From Paraburkholderia sp. (GTDB lineage: Bacteria > Pseudomonadota > Gammaproteobacteria > Burkholderiales > Burkholderiaceae): a stretch of 64,000 nucleotides of DNA. The notes under the pieces were generated by a model. It was not told where the DNA came from. It did no database searches and saw only the letters and a program-made list of their open reading frames with translations. The position numbers and the translations under genes are program-made. The stretch spans positions 90,407 through 154,406 of the forward strand of contig NZ_SCRP01000007.1 of assembly GCF_004298475.1 (NCBI RefSeq), read 5' to 3'. Positions 9,061 to 17,663 of the stretch are shown here, piece by piece; within the stretch, counting starts at the first letter, position 1; each line of letters opens with the position of its first letter.

Positions 9061-9609
9061 ATGAATCAGACAGTCGAAACGGCCACGCTTGGCGGCGGAT
9101 GTTTCTGGTGCCTCGAAGCCGTGTATCTGCGCGTGGAAGGCGTGCTTGCGGTGGAGTCGGGCTACGCGGGCGGCCATGTCGCCAACCCGACCTACGAGCA
9201 GGTCTGCGACGGCCAGACGGGGCATGCGGAGGTCGTCAACGTGACGTTCGATCCGGTGAGGATCGGCTACCGCGAGATTCTCGACATCTTCTTCGGCATC
9301 CACGATCCCACCCAGCTCGACCGGCAGGGCAACGACGTCGGCGAGCAGTATCGCTCGGTGATCTTCACGCACTCGGCGGCGCAGCGCGAGACGGCGCTGC
9401 AGGCGATCCGCGAGATCGCAGCGGAAGGCGTGTTCGACGGGCAGATCGTCACCCAGGTGCAGCCGCTCGACGGCAACTATTTCCCCGCCGAGGCGTATCA
9501 CCAGAACTACTTCGCGCAGCACGCGGATCAGGGCTATTGCGCGGCGGTGGTCGCGCCGAAGGTCGCCAAATTCCGGCAGAAGTTCGTGCACCGGCTCAAG
9601 CCGGAGTGA
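9061..9609 (+). CDS. msrA: Peptide methionine sulfoxide reductase MsrA
   Basis: Reduces methionine-S-sulfoxide in proteins. The catalytic motif GGGCFWCLEAVY begins at residue 11, with nucleophilic Cys14. Other conserved blocks are GYAGGHVANPTYEQVC, TGHAEVV, FFGIHDPTQLDRQGND and FPAEAYHQNYF. The length of 182 aa matches the family. The start is the ATG at 9061, chosen because AAGGAG lies 8 bases upstream; a GTG nine bases earlier overlaps that site. It is monocistronic with a strong terminator at 9660-9695. Confidence 0.96.
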   Translation: MNQTVETATLGGGCFWCLEAVYLRVEGVLAVESGYAGGHVANPTYEQVCDGQTGHAEVVNVTFDPVRIGYREILDIFFGIHDPTQLDRQGNDVGEQYRSVIFTHSAAQRETALQAIREIAAEGVFDGQIVTQVQPLDGNYFPAEAYHQNYFAQHADQGYCAAVVAPKVAKFRQKFVHRLKPE

Positions 9610-9659
9610 TTTGATGTGACGTGACGCTGCGCTCTGCGCGGTGTTCGCGGGTTCCGAAG

Positions 9660-9695
9660 GAGCGGGGCGCATGGACGTTTCCCGCTCTTTTTTTT
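9660..9695 (+). terminator. Rho-independent terminator after msrA
   Basis: Stem GAGCGGG (9660-9666) with CCCGCTC (9681-9687), followed by a run of eight T. Confidence 0.85.
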
Positions 9696-9743
9696 GCGCC
9701 GACGCGGGGTGCGGGCGCAGCCGCATTCGTTGGTCGTCGGTTG

Positions 9744-11141
9744 TTAGTCGTCTGCTGCGCCCGGCTCGTCGTGGCCAGGGTGAGCGGTCGCGCGGTGCTC
9801 CTCTTGAGCGGCTTCGGCTTCGCCGTGCGCCACGTGTGCCGCGTGTACCTCCTGCGCCCCTTGTGTTATTTCCCCCTGTAACCGCAAAAACTCGTCGGCG
9901 ATAGCTTGCGCCAGCTTCGCGCACGACAGCGGCGACGAGCCCTCCGCCTTGTTGTTCGTCGTGATCAGCACGCTCTGCCCTGCAAGCGCGTAGCGCGCGG
10001 CTAGTTCCGCGAGTGCGTCGCGCGTGTGCGGGTCTTCGTCGACGAGCTTGTCGAACGGTTCGTAACGCGCCTTCGCCTGTTCGTAGCGAAAGCCGCTGTG
10101 CAGGTTCCAGCGCACGATCAGCGGACCGGCGGGCGTTTCGCCGTCCATCAGCGCGAGCGCCGCGGCCTGACGCAGCGGGTCCGGCATGCGCGCGTGCAGC
10201 CCCACACAGTAACGCGCGCCTGCCGCGCGCAGCATGCGCACGAAGCGCGGCGTGAGCAGGCTCGCATCGCGGATCTCGACGGCGTAGCACGGGCCATCAG
10301 GCGTGGGCGGCAGCGGCGGCAGCGCCATCAGGAACGCGTGGAGGCGCTCGACGAACGCGGCTGGATCGGCGAGCAGCTGATCGGGCAGCGGCGGGAACTG
10401 GAATACGAGCGCGCCGGCCTTTGCGCCGAGCCCGGCCAGGCACGGCTCGACGAACTCGCTCGTTGCCAGTTGCGCGTTCAGGAAGCACGGGTTGGCCGCG
10501 ACCGGTTCGCCGCGCTCGGCGCGCACGCTGGCGTCGGTGATCGAGGCGGGCGCTTTCACGATGAAGCGGAAGTGATCGGGCACCTGCTGCGCGTAGCGCA
10601 GGTACTCGGCGATGGAAAGCGGCGCGTAGAAGGACCGGTCGATGCTGACGGATCGCAGCAGCGGATGCACGGCGTAGGCCGTCAGCCCGTCGCGGGCCAG
10701 TTTGGCGTTGCTGTAGTCGTCGCCGTAGACAATGCCGCGCCAGCCCGGAAACGACCACGACGACGTGCCGAGGCGCACCTGCGGCGGCAATCCGGCGGCG
10801 AGGGCGAGCGTGGCTTCGTCGGCCACGACCGGGAGGACGCCGCGCGCGCGGCGCTTCGGGGCGGGCGGCGCGGCCGTGCGGGCTGCGCTCGCTGCGGGGA
10901 ATCCTGCGAATTCGGCGAATTCAGCGGTGATGGGCGCGGGCTCAGGCTCGCGCTTCGCGCGCGGCGGCCGGGGCGCGGGCGTTTTCGGCGCCGGTTCAGG
11001 TGCCGGTTCAGGTGCGATGAAGCCGAACAGATCGGCTTGCGGCTCATCGGACGTGTTGGACGTGGCGGCCTCGGCGGCGCTATGCGCTTCGTCCGTCGTG
11101 TCGATAGTGGCTGCCGGGGCCGGGGCGTCTCGGTCGTTCAT
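9744..11141 (-). CDS. DUF72 (YecE-like) family protein with a long low-complexity N-terminus
   Basis: The DUF72 domain starts near residue 125 (VRLGTSSWSFPGWRGIVYG) and runs to about residue 410, with conserved segments HFRFIVKAP, VEIRDASLL and PLIVRWNLH. This TIM-barrel family has no settled biochemical role. The start at 11141 gives 465 aa. The first ~120 residues are Pro/Ala/Glu-rich and partly built by in-frame tandem units (9-bp at 10899-10925, 12-bp at 10990-11013). A family member of usual size has about 250-300 aa, so this is a long form. It ends 49 bases from the msrA terminator. Confidence 0.85.
   Translation of the reverse strand: MNDRDAPAPAATIDTTDEAHSAAEAATSNTSDEPQADLFGFIAPEPAPEPAPKTPAPRPPRAKREPEPAPITAEFAEFAGFPAASAARTAAPPAPKRRARGVLPVVADEATLALAAGLPPQVRLGTSSWSFPGWRGIVYGDDYSNAKLARDGLTAYAVHPLLRSVSIDRSFYAPLSIAEYLRYAQQVPDHFRFIVKAPASITDASVRAERGEPVAANPCFLNAQLATSEFVEPCLAGLGAKAGALVFQFPPLPDQLLADPAAFVERLHAFLMALPPLPPTPDGPCYAVEIRDASLLTPRFVRMLRAAGARYCVGLHARMPDPLRQAAALALMDGETPAGPLIVRWNLHSGFRYEQAKARYEPFDKLVDEDPHTRDALAELAARYALAGQSVLITTNNKAEGSSPLSCAKLAQAIADEFLRLQGEITQGAQEVHAAHVAHGEAEAAQEEHRATAHPGHDEPGAADD
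10899..11013. repeat. In-frame 9-bp and 12-bp tandem repeats in the DUF72 gene
   Basis: Three 9-bp units near GAATTCGGC at 10899-10925 encode A-E-F tripeptides. Two 12-bp units GCCGGTTCAGGT at about 10990-11013 encode E-P-A-P. Both unit lengths keep frame. Confidence 0.85.
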
Positions 11142-11326
11142 GCGTGTGCGCCTCGAAGTTCTGCGCCCAGACGTCGGGCGTGTGCGCATGGTGCGGTCGT
11201 GTGCGCCCGGCGTCAACCGCCCGTGGTTTGCCGGATCGCGCAGCCGGTGAGATCACACCCATGCGGCGCGAGCGCATCGCGCGGAAGTTCTGCGCGGACC
11301 AACTGCGCGCGCCAATCGCGTTGTCT

Positions 11327-11378
11327 AACCAGGCGGCTCAACCAGGCGGCTCAACCAGGCGGTTCAACCAGGCAGGCC
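11327..11378. repeat. 13-bp tandem repeat, four copies, between pdxH and the DUF72 gene
   Basis: AACCAGGCGGCTC is repeated at 11327, 11340 and 11353 (one change), with a decayed fourth copy at 11366. It lies about 40 bases beyond the pdxH stop in non-coding DNA. Confidence 0.95.
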
Positions 11379-11418
11379 AGCCGCGCCGCAGCCCAGCCAG
11401 CCCGCCGCTACCGGGCGC

Positions 11419-12060
11419 TTACGGCGCGAGGCGCTCGATGCGCCACGCCGCGCCCTCGCTCTCGCGCGAATAACGGATACGGTCATGCAGCCGCGACGGG
11501 CGGCCCTGCCAGAATTCGACGGTATCCGGCACGAGCCGGAAGCCGCCCCAGTGCGGCGGGCGCGGCGGATTCTCGCCGAACTTCGCGGCGAACTCGCGCT
11601 CGCGCGCTTCAAGCTCCGCTCGGCTGCCGATCACGGCGCTCTGTTGCGACGCCCACGCGCCGATGCGCGAGCCAAGCGGCCGGGAGTGGAAATACTCGTC
11701 GCTTTCGGCGTCGGTGGTCTTCTCGACCTTGCCGTCGATGCGCACCTGGCGCTCCAGCTCGATCCAGTAAAAGAGCAGGCACGCGTGCGGATTGGCGATG
11801 AGATCGTGGCCCTTGCGGCTTTCGTAGTTCGTGTAGAACACGAAGCCGCGTTCATCGACGCCCTTGATGAGCAGGATGCGCGCGCTCGGACGGCCTTCGG
11901 CGTCGACGGTCGCGACGGTCATCGTGTTGGGCTCGGGCAGTTTCGCGTCGAGCGCCTGGGCAAGCCAGGTCTGGAACTGGCGGATGGGATCGGGATCGAC
12001 ATCGGCGGCATCGAGCGAGCCGAGCGAGTAGGTCTTGCGGAGGTCGGCGAGAGTCGTCAT
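11419..12060 (-). CDS. pdxH: Pyridoxamine 5'-phosphate oxidase
   Basis: An FMN enzyme oxidising PNP or PMP to PLP, the last step of vitamin B6 synthesis and salvage. The protein has 213 aa. Conserved blocks: [20 protein letters not shown] (about 47-66), [40 protein letters not shown], and the C-terminal [14 protein letters not shown] and RLHDRIRY. The start ATG is at 12060. It stands alone; the next minus-strand gene is 277 bases away across the 13-bp repeats. Confidence 0.97.
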   Translation of the reverse strand: MTTLADLRKTYSLGSLDAADVDPDPIRQFQTWLAQALDAKLPEPNTMTVATVDAEGRPSARILLIKGVDERGFVFYTNYESRKGHDLIANPHACLLFYWIELERQVRIDGKVEKTTDAESDEYFHSRPLGSRIGAWASQQSAVIGSRAELEAREREFAAKFGENPPRPPHWGGFRLVPDTVEFWQGRPSRLHDRIRYSRESEGAAWRIERLAP

Positions 12061-12268
12061 GTTTTAGGCAGGCACTTCCGTGCGGACAAATAGGGCGAAG
12101 GACGCAACCTGCTGCGCGCGCCGCATGTCACACCGCAGCGGCGTCACATGCGAGGCGCGGGGCCCGGCGTGTGCCGGTGCTCAGCGAATCGCGTCCGATC
12201 AGGCAAAATACGGGTCTCGCCTGGACCGCGGCAGGTTGCGTGCGGTCCGCTTTTGAACTGCTACCGTC

Positions 12269-13132
12269 ATGTCCAGTACCCCGATTTCGCCGCAAACGGA
12301 TCTTACCGCGCTCCCGGCGGCTGAAGAAGCCGACCGTGCCCGCCGCTTCGGCGGCGTCGCGCGGCTTTACGGCGCACCGGCGCTTGCCGCGTTCGAGCAC
12401 GCGCACGTCGCCGTGATCGGCATCGGCGGGGTCGGGTCGTGGGTCGCCGAGGCGCTCGCGCGCAGCGCGATCGGTACGCTCACGCTGATCGACCTCGACA
12501 ACGTCGCCGAAAGCAACACCAACCGCCAGATCCACGCACTCGACGGCAATTACGGCAAGCCGAAGGTCGAGGCCATGGCCGAGCGCATCAGGCTGATCGA
12601 CCCGGACTGCGATGTGCGGCTCGTCGAGGATTTCGTCGAGCCGTCGAATTTCGATGCGGTACTCGGCGGCGGTTTCGACTACGTGATCGACGCAATCGAC
12701 AGCGTGCGCACGAAAACGGCGCTGATCGCATGGTGCGTGGAGCACCGGCAGCCGCTCATCACCGTGGGCGGCGCGGGCGGGCAGCTCGACCCGACGCGCA
12801 TCCGCATCGACGATCTCGCGCTGACGATCCAGGACCCGCTGCTCTCGAAGGTGCGCGGCCAGTTGCGCAAGCACCACGGCTTTCCGCGCGGGCCGAAGGC
12901 CAGGTTCAAGGTGAGCGCCGTGTATTCGGACGAGCCGCTCATCTATCCCGAAGCCGCCGTGTGCGACGTCGATCCCGAGGCCGAGCACGTCGTGACGTCG
13001 CCGGGGCATCACGCGCCGGTCGGCCTGAACTGCGCGGGCTTTGGATCGAGCGTGTGCGTGACGGCGAGCTTCGGTTTCGCGGCGGCGGCGCACGTGTTGC
13101 GCACGATTGCGCACGCTGCGACGGCGCGCTGA
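12269..13132 (+). CDS. tcdA: tRNA threonylcarbamoyladenosine dehydratase TcdA (CsdL)
   Basis: An E1-like, MoeB/ThiF-fold ATPase that cyclises t6A37 of tRNA to ct6A. The Rossmann motif GIGGVGSWVAEALARS is at about residues 50-65 and is followed by LIDLDNVAESNTNRQ. A conserved Arg/Lys/Asp set for adenylation and KARFKVSAVYSDE appear later. The protein has 287 aa, about the family length. The stop TGA lies within a 9-bp tandem duplication, and a strong bidirectional terminator follows. Confidence 0.93.
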   Translation: MSSTPISPQTDLTALPAAEEADRARRFGGVARLYGAPALAAFEHAHVAVIGIGGVGSWVAEALARSAIGTLTLIDLDNVAESNTNRQIHALDGNYGKPKVEAMAERIRLIDPDCDVRLVEDFVEPSNFDAVLGGGFDYVIDAIDSVRTKTALIAWCVEHRQPLITVGGAGGQLDPTRIRIDDLALTIQDPLLSKVRGQLRKHHGFPRGPKARFKVSAVYSDEPLIYPEAAVCDVDPEAEHVVTSPGHHAPVGLNCAGFGSSVCVTASFGFAAAAHVLRTIAHAATAR

Positions 13133-13150
13133 TCACTCTGATCACGCTGA
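13129..13150. repeat. 9-bp tandem repeat spanning the tcdA stop codon
   Basis: CTGATCACT at 13129 and CTGATCACG at 13138, then the beginning of a third copy. The TGA of tcdA (13130-13132) is in the first copy and is repeated in each. Confidence 0.85.
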
Positions 13151-13177
13151 CGATCCACGCCGTTTCCTCGCGCGCAA

Positions 13178-13212
13178 AAAAACGCACGGCCCGTGCAAGG
13201 CCGTGCGTTTTT
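13178..13212. terminator. Bidirectional terminator between tcdA and the thioredoxin gene
   Basis: A perfect 14-bp stem with A5 on the left and T5 on the right (13178-13191 with 13199-13212) around a 7-base loop. It serves both convergent genes. Confidence 0.93.
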
Positions 13213-13265
13213 CGTTTTGACTGCGTGCGTTGTGCTGAAAGTCGCCGTGCGGGCGGTGCTTCAGA

Positions 13266-14114
13266 TCAATTGAGCACCGCGCTCAGCTTGCGGCGCCATT
13301 CGCTCACGAGCTGCGGCTGATGCGCCGCGAGATCGAACACCGAAAGCATCGTCTTGCGGCCGATGTCGTCGCGGAACGTGCGGTCGAGCTTCACGATTTC
13401 CAGTAGCTGCTCGAGTGCGCCCGGAAATTTGTGTCGCGCGATCAGCGCGTTCGCGAGATCGAAGCGCGCCTCCAGATCCGCCGGATGCGCGGCCACCTGG
13501 GCTTCGAGCGCGTCGGTGGGCGGCAGGTCGAGCGCGGCGTCGAGTGTGTCGAGGCGCGTCTTGATCGCGTTGAAGCGCGGATCGATGCCCTGCGTGATCT
13601 TCGGCGAAAGCAACTCGACTTCCGCGCGCGCGTCGTCGCCGCGATTGTCGGCGAGCAGCAGCTCGATCAGGTCCATGCGCGCTTCGTCGTGGCCCGGATC
13701 GTAGGCGAGCGCGGCTTGCAGCGCTTCGTAGGCTTCGTCGCGGCGGCCTTCTGCGAGCGCTTCCTGCGCCGCGCGGCGCTCGGCTTCGGCGGCGTCCGGA
13801 ATCAGTCCGTCGATGAACTGGCGCAACTGGCCTTCGGGCAGCACGCCGATGAACTGATCGACGGGCCGTCCGTCGACGAAAGCGACAACGTGCGGAATGC
13901 TGCGCACCTGGAAGTGCGTGGCGAGTTCCTGGTTTTCGTCGACGTTCACTTTCGCAAGCTTCCATTTGCCCGCGTATTCGGCTTCGAGCTTTTCGAGCAG
14001 CGGCCCGAGCGTCTTGCACGGGCCGCACCATGGCGCCCAGAAGTCGATCAGCACCGGTGCGAGCGTCGATGCCTCGATCACGTCTTTTTCAAAAGTGGCC
14101 AGCGTGGTATCCAT
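13266..14114 (-). CDS. Thioredoxin-domain/TPR co-chaperone (CnoX/YbbN-like)
   Basis: A protein of 282 aa. A thioredoxin fold occupies residues 1-108, with active site FWAPWCGPCKTLGPLL (Cys29 and Cys32 region) and the cis-proline in VRSIPHVVAF. A TPR-like helical region follows, about 115-280. The family protects proteins from overoxidation and hands clients to GroEL or DnaK. E. coli CnoX lacks the first cysteine of the pair; this protein keeps a full CGPC, so disulfide reductase activity is possible. It is monocistronic on the minus strand. Confidence 0.88.
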   Translation of the reverse strand: MDTTLATFEKDVIEASTLAPVLIDFWAPWCGPCKTLGPLLEKLEAEYAGKWKLAKVNVDENQELATHFQVRSIPHVVAFVDGRPVDQFIGVLPEGQLRQFIDGLIPDAAEAERRAAQEALAEGRRDEAYEALQAALAYDPGHDEARMDLIELLLADNRGDDARAEVELLSPKITQGIDPRFNAIKTRLDTLDAALDLPPTDALEAQVAAHPADLEARFDLANALIARHKFPGALEQLLEIVKLDRTFRDDIGRKTMLSVFDLAAHQPQLVSEWRRKLSAVLN

Positions 14115-14265
14115 TGCGTCCTCGTCGGGTTCAATCTGTCTCGCCTTCAGTTGGAGACGAAACGTTCGAGTTCAATCGGCACCCTGCACCCTGTACTCTG
14201 CTCCCGGCATCCGGCGCGCGCATGCGCGCCGTTCGTCCGGTGATTGTCCGGCGCTTATGCGCCAT

Positions 14266-15147
14266 TCACCGCGGCTTCTTTTCCGGCAGCGGAATCCATT
14301 CGGTTTCGCCGGGAACCTGTCCCATTTCCTGGCGCGTCCAGGCGGCCTTCGCGGCTTCGATCTTCTCGCGCGAACTGGCCACGAAGTTCCATTCGATGAA
14401 GCGCTCGCCCTCCAGCCTTTCGCCGCCGAGCAGCATCACGCGCGCCCCGTTCGTGCTCGCGAGCGTGACGGTCTCGTCCGGTTCGAGCACGGCCATCGTC
14501 GTGGCTTCGAGCGGTACGCCGTCGATCGACAGATCGCCCTCGACGAGATACACGCCGCGCTCCTCGTGCTCGGGTTCGAGCGCGATGGCGCCGCCCGGCG
14601 CGAAGCTGGCGGCGACGTAGAGCGTGCCCGAAAAGGTTTCGACAGGCGAAGTCTCGCCGAACGCCGTGCCCGCGATCACGCGCAGCGTGACGCCGTTGCG
14701 CCGGAGTTCGGGCAGCGTGGCCGCGGCGTGATGGAAGAACGACGGATCGGTGTCTTCGTGATCCAGCGGCAGCGCCACCCACGTCTGGATGCCGTGGATG
14801 GTCGAGCCCGTCGCGCGATCTTCCTGCGGCGTGCGCTCCGAGTGAACGATGCCGCGCCCGGCGGTCATCCAGTTCACATCGCCGGGGACGATCTTCTGCT
14901 GCGAGCCGATGCTGTCGCGATGCATGAACGTGCCGTCGAAGAGATAGGTGACGGTGGCGAGGCCGATGTGCGGGTGCGGCCGCACGTCGACGCCCGAACC
15001 CGCTTCGAGCGTGGCCGGGCCCATGTGATCGAAGAAGATGAACGGCCCGACGAGGCGCGCAGCAAGTGCGGGGAGCACGCGTCGGACGAGCAGGTTGCCG
15101 ATGTCGCGCGTGTGAGGCTTGAGGACCACTTTGATCGATGAGGACAT
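14266..15147 (-). CDS. Pirin family protein
   Basis: A bicupin protein of 293 aa. The N-terminal cupin metal motif lies in VRPHPHIGLATVTYLFDG and continues with MHRDSIGSQQ, then WMTAGRGIVHSE with metal-binding His and Glu. Pirin_C follows at about 175-275. Bacterial pirins can be quercetinases or redox-dependent regulators; the role here is unknown. The start at 15147 has AAGGAAG 6 bases upstream; a longer frame to 15234 lacks one. In related genomes an EamA transporter often follows divergently, and a stub of it is seen at 15334. Confidence 0.9.
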   Translation of the reverse strand: MSSSIKVVLKPHTRDIGNLLVRRVLPALAARLVGPFIFFDHMGPATLEAGSGVDVRPHPHIGLATVTYLFDGTFMHRDSIGSQQKIVPGDVNWMTAGRGIVHSERTPQEDRATGSTIHGIQTWVALPLDHEDTDPSFFHHAAATLPELRRNGVTLRVIAGTAFGETSPVETFSGTLYVAASFAPGGAIALEPEHEERGVYLVEGDLSIDGVPLEATTMAVLEPDETVTLASTNGARVMLLGGERLEGERFIEWNFVASSREKIEAAKAAWTRQEMGQVPGETEWIPLPEKKPR

Positions 15148-15333
15148 GAAAGCTTCCTTGACGGTCGGATAGCACGGAAAGCGGGAGACGGCGGCAGGCG
15201 CGGCTTGCGCGCGCGGCCATGCGGGCGAGTCCACATTCTAGCGCCCGTCCATACAGGCTGCTGCGGGGGTGCTGCGGAGGTGCGCCGCTCCCGGTACACT
15301 CGCTAATCCGGCTGGAATGACCTGGAGCGTGCG

Positions 15334-15510
15334 ATGTCGCCAAAGGATCTGTTGCTTGCGCTGGTGGTGGTGCTGGCGTGGGGCGTGAATTTCGTGGTGA
15401 TCAAGGTGGGGCTGCACGGCGTGCCGCCGATCGGCAGCGCTTTGCCGCCCTTGTGTCTTAAGTCATGCGGTTCTTCGCGAGCGGCGGATTCGCCGCGAAA
15501 TAGCGCTTGA
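15334..15510 (+). pseudogene. 5' stub of an EamA/DMT-family transporter
   Basis: A start ATG preceded by CTGGAG is followed by a typical first EamA transmembrane helix: residues 1-20 include LLLALVVVLAWGVNFVVIK and then GLHGVPP. After about 33 codons the similarity stops and the frame runs into the end of the convergent amiC, stopping after 58 codons. A full EamA protein has about 290 aa and ten helices, so about 90% is missing. The break immediately precedes the amiC stop, indicating one deletion rather than gradual decay. Confidence 0.8.
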
Positions 15511-17068
15511 TGCCCTTGAGAATCGCGTTCGCCATCTTGTCGCGATAGGCGTCGTCGTTGAGCTTCGTCTCTTCCTCCGGGTTGCTGATGAACGCGGTCT
15601 CGACGAGGATCGACGGAATGTCGGGCGCCTTGAGCACCGCGAAGCCCGCCTGCTCGACCGAGCCCTTGTGCAGCTTGTTGATGTCGCCGATCTCGTTGAG
15701 CACGAAGCTGCCGTAGCGCATCGAATCGCGGATCTGCGCCGTGGTCGACATGTCGAAGAGCGCGCGGTTCACGGCGGCGTCGGCGGTCTGCACGTTGATG
15801 CCGCCAATCTGGTCCGACGAGTTTTCCTTGTTCGCCATCCAGCGCGCCGCGGCGCTCGACGCCCCGTGCTCGGACAGCGCGAACACCGACGAGCCGCGCG
15901 CGGCCGGCGTCGTGAACGCGTCTGCGTGAATCGACACGAAAAGGTCCGCGCCCACGCGCCGCGCTTTCTGCACGCGCACGTTCAAAGGCACGAAGAAGTC
16001 GGCGTCGCGCGTCATCATCGAGCGCATGTTGGGCTGCGCGTCGATCTTCGCGCGCAGCCGCTTCGCGATGTCGAGCGCCACATGTTTTTCGTAGGTGCCC
16101 GCGCTGCCGATCGCGCCCGGGTCTTCGCCGCCGTGGCCGGGGTCGATCGTCACGGTCAACAGACGCACCGTGCCGCCCTTGCCCGACTTCGGCGCGACGA
16201 AGCCGTAGTTGTCGTCGCCGCTCTCTGCGCCGTCCTGGGCGAGCGCGGGCGCCGAGGGTGAGGCGGGTGCTGCGGGTGATTTCAGCGCGGACTTCGGTGT
16301 GAACTTCGGTGCGAACTTCGGCGTGCGTTGTGCGACGACCGGCGGCGCGGACGGTGCAGGACGCACCGCGCGCGCGCGCGGCGCAGCGGGCGAGGGACTT
16401 GCGCCGTCGTTTTGCGCGTAACGCTCGAAGAAGGCGTCGCTGTTATCGGCGGATGGCCCGGTTGGCGCGGCCGAGGGGCCCGCGAGCGTCGAAGGCGGCA
16501 CGTCGTGCGGCATCGTCTCGCCCGCGTCGAGCTGTTCCTGCTTCTTCTCGGTCTGCGCGAGCAGTTCCATCAGCGGATCGGGCGCGACGGCGGGGTACAG
16601 GTCGAACACGAGCCGGTAGCGGTATGTGCCGACCGGCTGCAGCGTGAACACCTGCGGCTTCACCGAGCCCTTGAGATCGAACACCATGCGCACGACGTGC
16701 GGCTGATACTGGCCGACGCGCACGGACTGGATCTGCGGATCGTTCGGCGCGATCTTCGAGACGAGATTCTTCAGGGCGTCGTCGAGGTCGAGACCGTTGA
16801 GGTCCACGACGAGACGGTCCGGGCCGCGCAGCGTCTGCTGCGTGGTCTGGAGCGGCTGATCCGATTCGATCGTGACGCGCGTGTAATCGCGCGCGGGCCA
16901 CACGCGCACGCCGACCACCGAGGTCGCGAAGGCGAGGCGCGGCGCTGCAAGGCCCAGCACCAGCGTGGACGCGCCCGCCTTCAGGATCTGCCTGCGCCGC
17001 CAGTTGTGCGTGGCGGTGGCGGCCGATTCGATCGTGCGGAACGGTTTGATTAACAACTTTCTAGACAT
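15458..17068 (-). CDS. amiC: N-acetylmuramoyl-L-alanine amidase AmiC (Tat-exported)
   Basis: A zinc amidase that cuts septal peptidoglycan in the periplasm to separate daughter cells. It has 536 aa from the ATG at 17068. A twin-arginine signal (WRRRQILKAGAS then a hydrophobic stretch ending RLAFA) covers residues ~22-49. An AMIN domain covers ~52-160, a Pro/Ala/Ser-rich linker ~180-300, and Amidase_3 ~310-525 with zinc ligands in TIDPGHGGEDPGAIG and SIHADAF. The start overlaps tsaE by 19 bases. Its convergent neighbour is the EamA stub, so the deletion ended within a few bases of this stop without damaging the conserved domain. Confidence 0.93.
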   Translation of the reverse strand: MSRKLLIKPFRTIESAATATHNWRRRQILKAGASTLVLGLAAPRLAFATSVVGVRVWPARDYTRVTIESDQPLQTTQQTLRGPDRLVVDLNGLDLDDALKNLVSKIAPNDPQIQSVRVGQYQPHVVRMVFDLKGSVKPQVFTLQPVGTYRYRLVFDLYPAVAPDPLMELLAQTEKKQEQLDAGETMPHDVPPSTLAGPSAAPTGPSADNSDAFFERYAQNDGASPSPAAPRARAVRPAPSAPPVVAQRTPKFAPKFTPKSALKSPAAPASPSAPALAQDGAESGDDNYGFVAPKSGKGGTVRLLTVTIDPGHGGEDPGAIGSAGTYEKHVALDIAKRLRAKIDAQPNMRSMMTRDADFFVPLNVRVQKARRVGADLFVSIHADAFTTPAARGSSVFALSEHGASSAAARWMANKENSSDQIGGINVQTADAAVNRALFDMSTTAQIRDSMRYGSFVLNEIGDINKLHKGSVEQAGFAVLKAPDIPSILVETAFISNPEEETKLNDDAYRDKMANAILKGIKRYFAANPPLAKNRMT

Positions 17069-17646
17069 GCCTTTCCCGATGCGCTGTATGCCCAGGCGGT
17101 GAGCACGCGGCCCTCGCCGTAGTTTCCGGGTTCGAGCGAGAACACGAGGTCCGGTACGCCGAGCAGGCCACCCGCGCGTTGCGGCCATTCGACGAGACAC
17201 ACCGCGCCGGCCGCGAAATACTCGCGAAAGCCGGCGTCGGCCCATTCGGCCGGATCGCTGAACCGGTACAGATCGAAGTGATAAAGCTGAAGTTCGCCGT
17301 TCGCCGTCTCCACCGTGTAGGGTTCGACGAGCGTATAGGTGGGGCTGCGCACGCGTCCTGCGTGGCCGAGTGCGCGCAGCGTTGCGCGCACGAGCGAAGT
17401 CTTGCCCGCGCCAAGCTCGCCCATCAATTGCACATGCAGGCCGTCGAAGCGTGGTGTTTGCGGGTTCTGCGCGGCTTGCGCCGTTTGTGCCGTTTGTGAG
17501 CGGCGCATTTCGAGCGCATGGGCAAAGCGTGCGCCGAACGCATCGGTGGCGGCTTCGTTTGCGAGGTCGAAGCGGCGCTCGAGCAGGATGGCAGCGAACG
17601 GTTGCTGTGCGTGTTCGAAACCGGACGTGACGGACGTAAGGGACAT
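17050..17646 (-). CDS. tsaE: tRNA threonylcarbamoyladenosine biosynthesis ATPase TsaE
   Basis: Partner of TsaB and TsaD in forming t6A37 on ANN-decoding tRNAs. The Walker A is GELGAGKTSLVRA (about residues 76-88); then SPTYTLVEPY and HFDLYRFSDPAEW, the family signature. Its 198 aa exceed the usual ~155-165 because of a Gln/Thr/Ala insertion before the P-loop, built from 9-bp units (17461-17496). It overlaps amiC by 19 bases and is separated from divergent queG by about 17 bases, too few for two standard promoters, so the promoters must overlap the coding starts. Confidence 0.94.
   Translation of the reverse strand: MSLTSVTSGFEHAQQPFAAILLERRFDLANEAATDAFGARFAHALEMRRSQTAQTAQAAQNPQTPRFDGLHVQLMGELGAGKTSLVRATLRALGHAGRVRSPTYTLVEPYTVETANGELQLYHFDLYRFSDPAEWADAGFREYFAAGAVCLVEWPQRAGGLLGVPDLVFSLEPGNYGEGRVLTAWAYSASGKACLESC
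17461..17496. repeat. 9-bp in-frame repeat in tsaE
   Basis: Four 9-bp units; on the minus strand they read like CAAACGGCA. They encode Q-T-A, Q-T-A, Q-A-A and Q-N-P. A closely similar array occurs in queG in the opposite strand. Confidence 0.85.
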
Positions 17647-17663
17647 TCTCGTAAAATGACGTG

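Noticed and set aside
11327-11378. CRISPR-like array
   Set aside because: Units of 13 bp are directly adjacent with no spacers; this is a plain tandem repeat. No CRISPR array was seen anywhere.
10026-11801. 591-codon plus-strand frame opposite the DUF72 gene and pdxH
   Set aside because: Crosses two well-supported minus-strand genes and has Arg-rich composition without motifs.
12128-13114. 328-codon minus-strand frame opposite tcdA
   Set aside because: tcdA on the plus strand has diagnostic motifs; this frame has none.
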